This document shows, piece after piece, positions 1-6,393 of a stretch of DNA of 8,156 bases (its first letter is position 1; the number at the start of each line of letters is the position of its first letter). The position numbers were made by a program, and so were the translations under genes. The notes below the pieces were generated by a model. It was not told the DNA's origin. It was given only the letters and a program-made list of their open reading frames with translations, and did not search any database. The stretch comes from Gp6-AA40 sp035263125 (GTDB lineage: Bacteria; Acidobacteriota; Vicinamibacteria; Vicinamibacterales; UBA2999), in the NCBI GenBank assembly GCA_035263125.1, contig DATFRP010000162.1, forward strand, positions 1 through 8,156. Reading direction: 5' to 3'.

Positions 1-1
1 T

Positions 2-541
2 GGTCTTCCCTATCAACCCTGGGCGGCCGCGCTCGTGAAGGAGCGCACCGAGCAGCTGGGCAAGGACGATCCCGTGGGCTTCTGCAAACCAGGCGGTGCA
101 GTACGGATCCTGACGTATCCTCCCTACCGAAAGCTCGTTCAGCTGCCGGATCTGTTCATCATCCTGTCAGAGCGTGACGTAACGTACCGTCAGATCTTCA
201 CCGACGGCCGATCACTGCCAATCGATCCGGATCCCACGTTCAACGGCTACTCGTCCGGTCGATGGGAGGGCGACACGCTGGTCGTTCAGACCAATGGGCT
301 GCGCGAGGGCACGTGGCTCGATCGCAACGGCAGTCCGATCAGCGACGTCGCGAAGATGACCGAGCGCTTCCGCCGCGTGAACTACGGCCGGCTCGAGATC
401 GATCTGACGATCGACGATGCGAAGGCGTATACGAAACCGTGGACGGTGACGCTCGTGCAGCGCATCGTGCTCGACACCGAGCTCATGGACTATCACTGCA
501 ACGACAACGAGAAATCTGCCGAACGCCTTGTCGGCAAGTAG
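2..541 (+). CDS. Conserved protein of unknown function, 3' part (5' end outside window)
   Basis: The reading frame is open from base 2 and stops at TAG 539-541. A GTG at 35 is not the real start, because the residues before it (GLPYQPWAAALVKER) look like continuous protein. Visible blocks are LPYQPWAA, then KDDPVGFCKPGG, a strand-rich stretch with RQIFTDGR and PDPTFNGYS, the very recognisable GRWEGDTLVVQTNG, TWLDRNG, MTERFRR, IDDAKAYTKPWTV, and a C-terminal YHCNDNEKS. I know these blocks from a family of small exported proteins common in acidobacterial and some proteobacterial genomes, but no function is established for it. The missing N-terminus probably holds a signal peptide. The gene converges on the lipoprotein protease gene, leaving 24 bp between the stops, with no clear terminator hairpin there. 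Family recognition is from memory; the coding call is firm. Confidence 0.9.
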   Translation, partial: GLPYQPWAAALVKERTEQLGKDDPVGFCKPGGAVRILTYPPYRKLVQLPDLFIILSERDVTYRQIFTDGRSLPIDPDPTFNGYSSGRWEGDTLVVQTNGLREGTWLDRNGSPISDVAKMTERFRRVNYGRLEIDLTIDDAKAYTKPWTVTLVQRIVLDTELMDYHCNDNEKSAERLVGK

Positions 542-565
542 GCCGGCTCCATTCGACGCGTGAGG

Positions 566-1564
566 TCAGTCGACGATGACCTTGGCGCGGAAGGCCTTGG
601 CAACCAGGGTCGTTGCCGCTGGGGGATCGGCGTCAGGATCGACGTTTCCGAACGGTCGCGAATACGCGATGTTTGCGTGGTACAGCTCACGCGCGGACGG
701 AAGCTGATCGCACCCGGCGACCGAAAGTCCCGACATGAGATCCGAGGCGTCGCCGGTATGCCAGAAGCCGAGCGCATGTCCCAGTTCGTGACGCACGGTG
801 CGAGCCCGGATGGCGCCGTTACAGTTGCACAGCGTGCCTCGCGGGGAGCGAAGCTCGATATACCCTCCATCGCGGCCGACCACCGCCGAGCCACAACGCG
901 CGTCGGTCACCGCCCACCTCACAGTGAGCCATCCCGACTTCCCTTCCCGTGTTTCGGTGCCCGTCTCTATGCCCGCCACAGAGAAGCGCTGATTCGTCCA
1001 GCGCGGAAGCGTGTCGGTGAGCACCGACGCCACGAGATTGAGACTCGCGTTTGGGATGGATGCCTCCGAATCATCCACGGTGCGAATGTAGATCATCGGC
1101 GACTGCACCCAGCGCCGCAGCGGCTCTAGTGTCGGCGACTCGAACCCGTTTCTCACCAGGAATCGATAGAAGCCGAGATCGAATGGAGCTTGCGCCTCGA
1201 TTGCATCCACGTTGATGTCGCGCGTCGACGGGGCGGCCAGTGTGATCCCACGCGACACAATTGACGGCCCGTCCAGGGTGAGATGGTTCACCCTGATGTC
1301 ATTCTGCACGAGGTCGAAGGTAAACGCGCCGGTTCCATCTGTCTGAGTGGCCTGACCAGTGTTGAGTGCGACTGCGAGGCCGGCCAGTAATCGATCCGTC
1401 ATCGTTGCCGTGACGTGACCGGAGAGTTTGACGTGAACGGGAACGGGAACGGGCACCGTTTGCGCACTCGGACTCGATGGGGCGCCACCACCGCACGAGG
1501 CAGCGCTCCACCAGGCGAACGCGATGAGAAGTGATAGCGGCCAATCGCGAGGGAGTCGACGCAT
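566..1564 (-). CDS. Secreted lipoprotein with metzincin-type zinc protease motif
   Basis: A 332-residue product starting at ATG 1564. The N-terminus is a lipoprotein signal: basic MRRLPRDW, hydrophobic core, then a lipobox AAS-C with Cys24 as the lipid anchor. A Pro/Val linker (residues 37-43) leads to a beta-rich segment (about 45-120) resembling carboxypeptidase-regulatory or Ig-like folds. The catalytic part holds HELGHALGFWH at 259-269, the HExxHxxGxxH zinc motif of metzincins (H259, H263, H269; catalytic E260), followed by a candidate Met-turn at DLMSG (M277). It is probably a peptidase on the cell surface or facing the periplasm; the substrate is unknown. The gene lies 68 bp after the M56 gene on the same strand and could be its read-through partner. 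CATAAT at 1579-1584 is a possible -10 box of its own, without a convincing -35. No strong ribosome site is visible. Confidence 0.85.
   Translation of the reverse strand: MRRLPRDWPLSLLIAFAWWSAASCGGGAPSSPSAQTVPVPVPVHVKLSGHVTATMTDRLLAGLAVALNTGQATQTDGTGAFTFDLVQNDIRVNHLTLDGPSIVSRGITLAAPSTRDINVDAIEAQAPFDLGFYRFLVRNGFESPTLEPLRRWVQSPMIYIRTVDDSEASIPNASLNLVASVLTDTLPRWTNQRFSVAGIETGTETREGKSGWLTVRWAVTDARCGSAVVGRDGGYIELRSPRGTLCNCNGAIRARTVRHELGHALGFWHTGDASDLMSGLSVAGCDQLPSARELYHANIAYSRPFGNVDPDADPPAATTLVAKAFRAKVIVD
1435..1458. repeat. GAACGG hexamer microsatellite inside the lipoprotein gene
   Basis: Three perfect GAACGG units (1435-1452) are followed by a degenerate fourth, GCACCG. On the minus strand they encode the alternating Pro-Val linker just after the lipoprotein anchor. 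The unit is in frame, so slippage would change linker length without breaking the protein. Confidence 0.7.
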
Positions 1565-1632
1565 AGCGACGCCCGCGCATTATGGATCACCTTGTCGATC
1601 CACGCAGGCAACTCCTCGTTCGTCACGCCAGG

Positions 1633-3135
1633 TCACTGGGGCTTGACCGAGCGCGCGGCATCGAGCTGTCTGCGAATCTGCTCGACTTGATCCGAAAGCT
1701 GACGCAGCGCCGCTCTCGTCTTCTCCTGTTCCGCGGACAGAGCCTTCAGCTGGATCTCGAGGAACGTCTCCGTGTGTTCGCGCTCTGCCGCTCGCTGCCG
1801 CTCGAGCTGGCCTTCCAAGAATCGACGCACCGCGCTGGGCTCCGACGCATCGCGGTTGCGCAACGCCTGGTCTCGAGCAAGCAGTGCCTCCAGTTCCAGA
1901 CGCATCTCGTTGAGCGCTTTCTCCAGGTCCTGCACCGAGGCCCGCCGGTGCGCGATCTCCTCCTGTAATCGCTCCTGCTCTCCGCTCTTCTCATCAACAG
2001 GAAGGGCCTTCTTTGGCGGCGCCACGGGAGCGACGGCTTTCGCCGGCTCCGCCGTGCGCTCCTGCGGAGCCACGGGCTCCTTCGGAGCAACGGGCTCAAC
2101 GGCCTCCTGGAGCGCTGGTCGCGGAGTGGACGCCGCGGCGCTGCGCTGCACCGTCACGTGCATCGGCACGACAATCAACGGTGCCGCAACTGCGAGCAGC
2201 ACGAACGCGCCTCGACGCGTACGAGACGAGGTCAGGTCGTTCAACATCGCGAGTCTCCTTCTGAGTGACGACATCGAGGGTGACGAGCCGTTGGCCGTGA
2301 ATGCGGGACTGAACCCGCCGAGGCCGAGGTGAACGAGCATCTCTCCATACGCGCGCGGCGCGACGTCCATCACGCGCAGGACCAGCGCGTCGCACGCAGC
2401 CTCACGCTCGGCCAGGTACTCGCGCGCCGCGAATCGCGCGAACGGATGGAAGAAGAACAGACGCTCGGCGATCGCAGGGACCCACCCGAACGCGAGATCG
2501 CCGCGGCGCACGTGCGCCAGCTCGTGACAGATCGCCATCTCGCGTTCATCTGATGAAAGCACCGTGCTGTCACCTGTTGGGAGCAGCACAGTCGGACGCC
2601 ATATGCCGACGACCATCGGGATGACGATCCGATCAGACTCGCGGACGGCTGGCTTCTTCAACCGGAGAAGATCGGACAGGCGATCGACAAGGTCCGTATC
2701 TTCAGCGTCGAGCGGCCTCGAGCCGCGCACGATGCGCTGCAACCGCACGAACGCCACTATCAGGCGGGAGATCAAAATGGCCACGCCTACGAGCCATACC
2801 GTCAGCACAGCGATCAACCACACCGGAACCGCTTCCTCTGACTGCACCTGAGGAACGAACAGCGGCGTGGCGAAGTTCTCAACGTTCGAGACGGCGACTG
2901 GCAGTGCGGACAAGAGTGGCAAGGGGACCGACGGAAGCGGCAGCAGCGACGTCATCAGCGCGAGCGATGCGACCCACCAGAGAAAGGCTCGCGCCGAGGC
3001 AGGGACGATTGCGATTCGGCGGCAGACGAGCCACGCGAGGATCACGATCAACGCACCCCGCAGCGATCCAGCGAGCAGGCGTTCGGCAGCCCACCAGAGC
3101 CACGATGCGACCTCGACCGGAACCGTCAGCGTCAT
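1633..3135 (-). CDS. BlaR1-like M56 membrane metallopeptidase with C-terminal coiled coil
   Basis: A 500-residue integral membrane zinc protease. Hydrophobic segments near residues 10-37, 48-70 and 104-131 precede the cytoplasmic M56 domain, and a fourth lies at about 308-328. The zinc motif is HELAH at 204-208 (H204, E205, H208), with a later EREAACD at 243-249 supplying the likely third ligand (E245). In BlaR1/MecR1 such a domain is activated by an outside signal and leads to inactivation of the BlaI/MecI repressor. Here the extracytoplasmic penicillin-binding sensor is absent. After the last membrane segment come an Ala/Pro/Glu linker (about 340-382) and a heptad-like, Glu/Gln/Arg/Leu-rich coiled coil (about 384-496). 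The trigger is therefore probably not a beta-lactam. The start ATG overlaps the repressor stop (ATGA, 3132-3135), so translation is likely coupled. The nearest alternative description is a generic M56 family protein. Confidence 0.93.
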   Translation of the reverse strand: MTLTVPVEVASWLWWAAERLLAGSLRGALIVILAWLVCRRIAIVPASARAFLWWVASLALMTSLLPLPSVPLPLLSALPVAVSNVENFATPLFVPQVQSEEAVPVWLIAVLTVWLVGVAILISRLIVAFVRLQRIVRGSRPLDAEDTDLVDRLSDLLRLKKPAVRESDRIVIPMVVGIWRPTVLLPTGDSTVLSSDEREMAICHELAHVRRGDLAFGWVPAIAERLFFFHPFARFAAREYLAEREAACDALVLRVMDVAPRAYGEMLVHLGLGGFSPAFTANGSSPSMSSLRRRLAMLNDLTSSRTRRGAFVLLAVAAPLIVVPMHVTVQRSAAASTPRPALQEAVEPVAPKEPVAPQERTAEPAKAVAPVAPPKKALPVDEKSGEQERLQEEIAHRRASVQDLEKALNEMRLELEALLARDQALRNRDASEPSAVRRFLEGQLERQRAAEREHTETFLEIQLKALSAEQEKTRAALRQLSDQVEQIRRQLDAARSVKPQ

Positions 3136-3533
3136 CGTCGTTTGCGGCGCTGGCTCTGCAGCCGGGCCAGCACCGTCTCCAACTCCGCGAGCTCTTCGTC
3201 CGAGAGCTGTTCGCGCTCGGCCAGGTACGCGACGAACGGCGCAATCGATCCGTCGAGGGTACGATCGACGAAGCGCTTGACCGCCTGCTTCACCGCCGTG
3301 CCGTGAGCAGTGCGCGGCGAGTAGTGGTACACACCCTCCTGCGGACGCCTCGTCAGGTGTCCCTTCTTGCGCAGCCGCTCCATCATCGTCAAGACCGTCG
3401 ACCGCGCGAGGCCGCGAGGCTGTCCGAAGCGCTCAGCAGCCTCGCCGACTGTGACGTGACCGGCGTCGCTGACGAAGCGCAGCAGCGCGAGCTCCTGGTC
3501 GCCGATGGATTTGAGCGGTTTCTGACTACTCAT
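3132..3533 (-). CDS. BlaI/MecI/CopY-family winged-helix repressor
   Basis: A 133-residue product from ATG 3533. It begins MSSQKPLKSIGDQELALL, typical of the family's first helix, followed by a winged helix: VTVGEAAERFG, then the recognition region ARSTVLTMMERLRKKGHL, and a wing strand with YHYSPR. The C-terminal half is the helical dimerisation part, ending in a basic QSQRRKRR tail. An upstream in-frame GTG (3554) would add seven residues, but that GTG touches the -10 box and lies inside the operator repeat, so the internal ATG is preferred. No ribosome site precedes the ATG and the predicted transcript start is only a few bases away, so the message may be leaderless or nearly so. It forms a two-gene unit with the overlapping M56 gene and probably represses its own promoter. 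Confidence 0.93.
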   Translation of the reverse strand: MSSQKPLKSIGDQELALLRFVSDAGHVTVGEAAERFGQPRGLARSTVLTMMERLRKKGHLTRRPQEGVYHYSPRTAHGTAVKQAVKRFVDRTLDGSIAPFVAYLAEREQLSDEELAELETVLARLQSQRRKRR

Positions 3534-3545
3534 GTCGTCACGGAC

Positions 3546-3574
3546 ACGATACACGTGACGACACGTGTAGTCAA
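3546..3574 (-). promoter_or_regulatory. Predicted sigma70-type promoter of the repressor-M56 operon
   Basis: On the minus strand there is a -35 box TTGACT (3574-3569), a spacer of exactly 17 bp, and a -10 box TATCGT (3551-3546). Twelve bases separate the -10 box from the ATG at 3533, so the transcript would start within a few bases of the start codon. The spacer is occupied by the inverted repeat described separately, which fits repression by steric block. Confidence 0.7.
3550..3569. promoter_or_regulatory. Candidate repressor operator (perfect 8-bp inverted repeat)
   Basis: TACACGTG-ACGA-CACGTGTA is a perfect inverted repeat lying between and touching the -35 and -10 boxes. An overlapping near-palindrome, GACGACACGTGTAGTC (3557-3572, one mismatched pair), resembles the TACA-N-TGTA type of site known for BlaI/MecI/CopY regulators. 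A third arrangement pairs GTCGTCACG (3534-3542) with CGTGACGAC (3554-3562), ending at the start codon. These are best read as an array of half-sites for the adjacent repressor. Binding is inferred from position and symmetry. Confidence 0.7.
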
Positions 3575-3602
3575 CAAGGGTTCAGCAGGGGTGGACCTCT
3601 TG

Positions 3603-3700
3603 TAGGGCAAAGGTCAAAGGGCAAAGGTCAAAAGGCAGGTCAAAAGTGTAGGTGATAGGTGTAGGTGATGGGTCCAGGTGCAGGTGGAGTTGTGAAGGGG
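3603..3700. repeat. Intergenic degenerate 7-bp repeat array, locus 1
   Basis: After the promoter region, the gap between the repressor and DUF1080 genes holds heptamers GGGCAAA, GGTCAAA, GGGCAAA, GGTCAAA, then AGGC, AGGTCAAAA and a T/G-rich tail with a 13-bp near-exact tandem (GTGTAGGTGATAG then GTGTAGGTGATGG). The block AGGTCAAAAGTGTAGGTG (3637-3654) recurs identically and in the same orientation at 4564-4581. No coding frame with family features is seen here. Confidence 0.8.
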
Positions 3701-3713
3701 TAAGTAGCGGCAG

Positions 3714-3727
3714 CGGTCTTTAGACCG
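3714..3727. repeat. Short perfect hairpin CGGTCTTTAGACCG downstream of the DUF1080 gene
   Basis: CGGTCT and AGACCG form a perfect palindrome with a two-base centre (or a five-base stem with a four-base loop), 7 bp beyond the DUF1080 stop codon. It could stabilise the 3' end of the message or act as a weak terminator, but no T-run follows on the minus strand. It may instead be a dispersed intergenic palindrome. Confidence 0.5.
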
Positions 3728-3734
3728 AGGGCGG

Positions 3735-4514
3735 TTATCGTTCGTCGTAGCCGTGCAGACGTCGGATCCAGATGTTGCGATAGCGGACGGGCTGCTGGTG
3801 ATCCTGCAGCACGAGCGCGTCTTCGGCGGGCTGCGGCGCGTACTTCGCGAGCGCGTGATGAACCGTCGGGCCCATCACCTCTTTGCGATGGTGCAGGAGC
3901 ACGCCGTTGAGGAGGACGGTCAGGTACGCGGGCTTCACGAGCCGCTCGCCCTCGAAGCGGGGCGCCTCGAAGACGATGTCGTAGGCCTGCCACTCGCCGG
4001 GCTTGCGCACGGGATTCACGAGCGGCGGCCACTGCCCGTAGATCGCGCCCGCCTGGCCATCCGCGTACGTCGGGTTCTCGAACGAGTCGAGCACCTGCAC
4101 CTCGTATCGGCCCTGCAGGAAGATGCCGCTGTTGCCGCGGTTCTGACTGCGGTTCCTCACGTCGGCGGGAGCGGCCCACTCGACGTGGAGTTGCACATCG
4201 CCGAACGTCTCTTTGCTCCGCAGGTCGCCGCTGTTGGGAACGACTTCGATGTACCCGTTCTCGACTTTCCACGGCTGCTTCCCCGACGTCCATCGCGAAA
4301 GATCGCGACCGTCGAAAAGCACGACGGCATCCGATGGCGCGGAGCCCACCTGCGCTCCAGGCGTCACGACCGCAGGATGCGGTCGCGCAGGATCGTGGAC
4401 GCGATACGACAACCCGGGCAGCATCGGGGTGTCGGTGTAGCCGAGATCGTTGTTGGGGGCTTGAGCGGAGGCAGCGGCGATCGCGAGCAGGAAGCTGACG
4501 ATGGATTTGGGCAT
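3735..4514 (-). CDS. DUF1080 protein (3-keto-disaccharide hydrolase-like), exported
   Basis: A 259-residue product from ATG 4514, preceded by a good ribosome site GAGGA seven bases upstream. A longer frame to 4544 exists, but its start lies inside the repeat array and is rejected. Residues 1-19 form a signal peptide cleaved after ASAQA. The mature part is the concanavalin-like DUF1080 fold: VVLFDGRDLSRW (64-75), WKVENGYIEV, RGNSGIFLQGRYEVQVLDS (126-144), YADGQAGAIYG (150-160), PGEWQAYDI, LNGV, and the closing LQDHQQPVRYRNIWIRRL. Members of this family have been shown to act on 3-keto-glycosides, splitting or rehydrating sugars oxidised at C3. The upstream genes encode a quinoprotein dehydrogenase and an isomerase-like TIM barrel, which fits a keto-sugar pathway in the periplasm. 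The actual substrate cannot be read from sequence. Confidence 0.9.
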   Translation of the reverse strand: MPKSIVSFLLAIAAASAQAPNNDLGYTDTPMLPGLSYRVHDPARPHPAVVTPGAQVGSAPSDAVVLFDGRDLSRWTSGKQPWKVENGYIEVVPNSGDLRSKETFGDVQLHVEWAAPADVRNRSQNRGNSGIFLQGRYEVQVLDSFENPTYADGQAGAIYGQWPPLVNPVRKPGEWQAYDIVFEAPRFEGERLVKPAYLTVLLNGVLLHHRKEVMGPTVHHALAKYAPQPAEDALVLQDHQQPVRYRNIWIRRLHGYDER

Positions 4515-4530
4515 GTTGCTGTCCTCACGT
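4507..4530 (-). promoter_or_regulatory. Ribosome binding site fixing the DUF1080 start
   Basis: On the minus strand GTGAGGACAGCAACATG places GAGGA seven bases before ATG 4514. This decides against the longer in-frame start at 4544. It also shows that the repeat array ends just upstream of the translation signal. Confidence 0.65.
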
Positions 4531-4713
4531 AGGTCAAAGGTCAAAGGTCAAAAGTCAAAGGTAAGGTCAAAAGTGTAGGTGCAAGTGCGAAGTGCAAGGA
4601 GCGAGGCGCAGGCGCAACCTGGGACTTGAAACTTGAGACCTGCACCCATACCTTTGACTTCACATTTGCCCTTTGACCTTTGACCTACGGCACGTTCGCC
4701 CTTTGACCTACGG
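4528..4713. repeat. Intergenic heptamer repeat with 20-bp perfect inverted ends, locus 2
   Basis: The gap between the dehydrogenase and DUF1080 genes is almost entirely repetitive. The left arm CGTAGGTCAAAGGTCAAAGG (4528-4547) is the exact reverse complement of 4670-4689, with 122 bp between them. The interior contains further degenerate heptamers (AGTCAAA, GTGCAAG, ACTTGAA, ACTTGAG) and the 18-bp block shared with locus 1 (4564-4581). A 14-bp direct repeat, CCTTTGACCTACGG, occurs at 4677-4690 and 4700-4713, and the second copy contains the dehydrogenase stop codon (TAG on the minus strand, 4708-4710). In the transcript it could fold into a long stem. No separate coding frame or clear promoter is seen. 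Confidence 0.85.
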
Positions 4714-6393
4714 TTTCAGCGAAAACGCGTACAACCTGTCCCCCGCCCCGACGACGACGTATTGAACGTTCTCGAGTGAATAGGTCATCGGTCCGTTCGT
4801 GATCGACGTGTGAAGACGCTCGTGCCAGAGGGGTACGCCTTTGGCCGCGTCGAACGCGACGAAGTTGGACGAGGCGTCGCCCGCGAACAGCACGTTGCCC
4901 GCTGTGCTCAGGAGACCGGAACGCACGCTGGGACTGTCGGCCCATTTGTGACTCCAGGCGATCGCGCCGGTGCGGTAATCGATCGCCTGCAGCATCGCTT
5001 CGGACCATCCACCGCGATCGTTGCCGCCCCATCCCTGCGGCTTCTCGTCGTTCTCGTTCTGATAGAGGTAGTACACGCTGAACGCCCGCGTCGCGTTGGC
5101 GTAGAAGAGACCGGTTCGCGGGCTGAAGCTCGGTGGAGGCCAATTCTGTCCGCCGCCCTGATTCGGCGAGACGAGCGCGCCGTCGGTCTGCGGCTCCTTC
5201 GCCGGATCGGGAATCGGCTGCCCCTTTCTGTCCAGGCCTTTCGTCCAGTTCGTTCGCACGTACTCCTTGCTCAGGATGTTCCTCCCGCTCGTGCGATCGA
5301 GGACGAAGAACCAGCCGTTGCGACTGGCCTGCGCGAGGAGCTTACGCGGCTTGCCGTCGATCTCACCGTCGATGAGCACCGGCGTCTGCGTCGCATCCCA
5401 GTCGTGGGTGTCGTGGGGCGACGGCTGGAAATACCACACCAGCTTTCCAGTATCGGGATTGAGCGCGACGATCGATTCCGTGAAGAGGTTGTCGCCCTGG
5501 CGCTTGCGTCCGTTGATGACCGGTTGTGGATTTCCAGTGCCGAGATACAGGAGATTCAGCTCCGGATCGTACGTGCTCGATCCCCATGTCATCCCACCGC
5601 CGTGCGCCGCGGCTTCCGCATTCGGCCACGTCTTCGCTTCGGGTGTTCCCGGCTCGGGATATGTGTACCAACGCCATTGTCGCGTTCCGGTCTCAGGATC
5701 GTGCGCCTCGACGTAGCCGGGAATATCGAGATCGTCACCGCTCACACCAGTGATCACGTGATTGCCAACGATGAGCGGCGCCGCGGAAGCGTAATAGAAC
5801 TGCTCGAGATCGCAGATCTCCGTGCGCCACTTCTCGCGCCCGTCCGCGATGTTGAGCGCAACCAGATGACAGTCAGGCGTCTCGACGTACACCGTGTTTC
5901 CAAGCACCGCGACACCGCGGTTCGCGATGTGCCACCCGCCTTTCGAGGGCCACGTCGAGTGCCAGATCTGACGCCCGGTGCGCGCGTCGACTGCCCACAC
6001 ATGGTCGGGAATCGTGACGTAGAGCACGCCATTCACGACGACCGGTGTGCCTTTGATGAGGACTGACGTCGATCCGCCGCCGCCCGCCGGCGCAGTACCC
6101 GCGTCGGGACGAAACACCCACGCCTGCGCCAACGATGAGACGTTCGACGTATCGATTGCCGTCAGCGCGCTGTAGCGCCGGCCTGAATAGTCGCCGTTGT
6201 ACATCGGCCAGGAGTTGCCGAGCGGGCGAAGCGCGGCCGGCTGAACGCCGCTCTGCGCGAGAAGGGTCAACCCGGCGAACAGGCAAGCCCCCCACGCGCC
6301 GAGAGCGCGCCCCACCTGCCCCACCGCGAAGCGGCCCCACGTCGCGCCGAAGCGGCGAAGCCGCGTAGGCGGACGTCCCACCCGCCCGATCAT
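4708..6393 (-). CDS. PQQ-dependent dehydrogenase, single-domain quinoprotein beta-propeller
   Basis: A 561-residue product from ATG 6393, whose ATGA overlaps the cytochrome stop; an in-frame GTG four codons upstream is less likely. A long basic N-terminus and a hydrophobic stretch (about 30-47) act as export signal. The mature protein opens with the quinoprotein motif WPMYNGDYSGRRYS (62-75), and propeller blades repeat the D-x-x-TG-x-x-x-W pattern at least six times (DARTGRQIW, DPETGTRQW, NPDTGKLVW and others). PQQ-site elements include GTGNP (N288), HDTHDWD with the probable catalytic D333, and RNGWFFVLDRTSG. The usual Glu metal ligand is replaced by Asp (D221, in SGDDLD). Two residues after D333 is Thr, not the Asp of lanthanide-type enzymes. 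There is no C-terminal heme domain, so electrons probably go to the diheme cytochrome encoded just upstream. The substrate is a sugar or alcohol, unspecified. Confidence 0.92.
   Translation of the reverse strand: MIGRVGRPPTRLRRFGATWGRFAVGQVGRALGAWGACLFAGLTLLAQSGVQPAALRPLGNSWPMYNGDYSGRRYSALTAIDTSNVSSLAQAWVFRPDAGTAPAGGGGSTSVLIKGTPVVVNGVLYVTIPDHVWAVDARTGRQIWHSTWPSKGGWHIANRGVAVLGNTVYVETPDCHLVALNIADGREKWRTEICDLEQFYYASAAPLIVGNHVITGVSGDDLDIPGYVEAHDPETGTRQWRWYTYPEPGTPEAKTWPNAEAAAHGGGMTWGSSTYDPELNLLYLGTGNPQPVINGRKRQGDNLFTESIVALNPDTGKLVWYFQPSPHDTHDWDATQTPVLIDGEIDGKPRKLLAQASRNGWFFVLDRTSGRNILSKEYVRTNWTKGLDRKGQPIPDPAKEPQTDGALVSPNQGGGQNWPPPSFSPRTGLFYANATRAFSVYYLYQNENDEKPQGWGGNDRGGWSEAMLQAIDYRTGAIAWSHKWADSPSVRSGLLSTAGNVLFAGDASSNFVAFDAAKGVPLWHERLHTSITNGPMTYSLENVQYVVVGAGDRLYAFSLKP
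6353..6365. repeat. Small GC hairpin within the dehydrogenase leader coding region
   Basis: GCGGC-GAA-GCCGC is a perfect 5-bp stem with a 3-base loop near the start of the dehydrogenase gene, in its long Arg/Gly-rich signal region. It could affect coupled translation, or just reflect high GC content. Confidence 0.35.

Noticed and set aside
1633..3533. Beta-lactam resistance regulator
   Set aside because: No penicillin-binding sensor domain and no beta-lactamase gene nearby; only the repressor and M56 protease parts are shared.
3714..3727. Rho-independent terminator
   Set aside because: The stem is short and no T-run follows in either direction.
3753..4532. Open frame of 259 codons on the + strand
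   Set aside because: Exact antisense shadow of the DUF1080 gene, with no recognisable motif.
4515..4544. Upstream start for the DUF1080 gene
   Set aside because: The start codon at 4544 lies in the repeat, and the added residues (MTFDLREDSN) precede a normal signal peptide. A GAGGA site supports ATG 4514.
3603..4713. CRISPR array from the GGTCAAA repeats
   Set aside because: Units are 7 bp and abut without unique spacers of constant length, and there are no cas genes.
4810..6066. Long open frame of 418 codons on the + strand
   Set aside because: It is antisense to the PQQ dehydrogenase, which has clear motifs. Its translation is Arg/Val-rich without family features, as expected for a shadow in high-GC DNA.
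4708..6393. Lanthanide-dependent (XoxF-like) dehydrogenase
   Set aside because: The position two residues after the catalytic Asp is Thr, not the Asp diagnostic of lanthanide enzymes.
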